From an uncultured Dehalococcoidia bacterium (GTDB taxonomy: Bacteria; Chloroflexota; Dehalococcoidia; Lucifugimonadales; UBA3495): a DNA stretch of 64,000 nt. Below are positions 63,999 through 64,000 of this stretch, piece after piece (the stretch's first letter is position 1; every line of letters starts with the position of its first letter). A program made the position numbers and the translations under genes. The notes below the pieces were generated by a model. It was not told the origin of the DNA. It did no database searches and was given only the letters and a program-made list of their open reading frames with translations. Where the stretch lies: contig OX638345.1 in NCBI GenBank assembly GCA_951813535.1, positions 2,353,158-2,417,157 on the forward strand, read 5' to 3'.

Positions 63999-64000
63999 TC

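Overview
The window is a continuous stretch of a GC-rich bacterial chromosome. Gene content points to a free-living member of the Chloroflexota, probably a SAR202/Dehalococcoidia relative. This is inference from an 11-gene complex I without NuoEFG and with a small DUF2007-type gene inside it, a heterodisulfide-reductase-type (CCG) succinate dehydrogenase, lipoprotein solute-binding proteins with long Ala/Pro or Glu/Val linkers, and several flavin monooxygenases, CoA transferases and acyl-CoA enzymes. No rRNA gene is present to confirm it.

Layout. 1-9750: a small membrane protein, an acyl-CoA dehydrogenase, a SIMPL lipoprotein, then dcd-ribD-ribE-ribB-ribBA, converging on prfB (with a programmed +1 frameshift), and thrS. 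9776-11327 (minus): two tandem thioredoxin/TlpA-like lipoproteins, each interrupted by an in-frame UGA at the first cysteine position of the CxxC motif. Each UGA is followed at the same distance by the same small hairpin, which carries a compensatory base-pair change. I read these as two selenoproteins. 11669-19423: peptide-type ABC transport genes (two binding proteins, two permeases, no ATPase), a DUF2269 membrane protein and a dead IS1380-family transposase. 19658-22716: a zinc-ribbon ORF and an island with a retron-type reverse transcriptase, a structured noncoding RNA bounded by a 15-bp a1/a2-like inverted repeat, and an FRG-domain protein as the likely effector. 22717-23929: a gene-poor segment with an 89-bp direct repeat.

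23930-38693: a DUF255 thioredoxin-domain protein, an MFS/GPH transporter, monomeric isocitrate dehydrogenase, malate dehydrogenase, a class III aminotransferase, an unknown protein, succinate dehydrogenase A-B-E, two NUDIX hydrolases and NAD kinase. 38716-49463 (minus): nuoA-B-C-D-H-I-J-K-(DUF2007)-L-M-N. 49565-54265: an alpha/beta hydrolase, a CaiB-type CoA transferase, an XTP pyrophosphatase, moaA-moaC and a small unknown gene. 54346-54420: a tRNA with CAU anticodon. 54491-64000: a PAC2 protein, two LLM-family flavin monooxygenases, a VOC protein, a polysaccharide deacetylase, an acyl-CoA synthetase, a zinc alcohol dehydrogenase and a truncated FAD-linked oxidase.

Together these genes describe an aerobic heterotroph that oxidises organic acids through acyl-CoA chemistry and the TCA cycle and feeds a respiratory chain. 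Flavin supply genes are prominent. The two items most likely to be new are the tandem UxxC selenoprotein pair and the retron whose partner is an FRG-domain protein.
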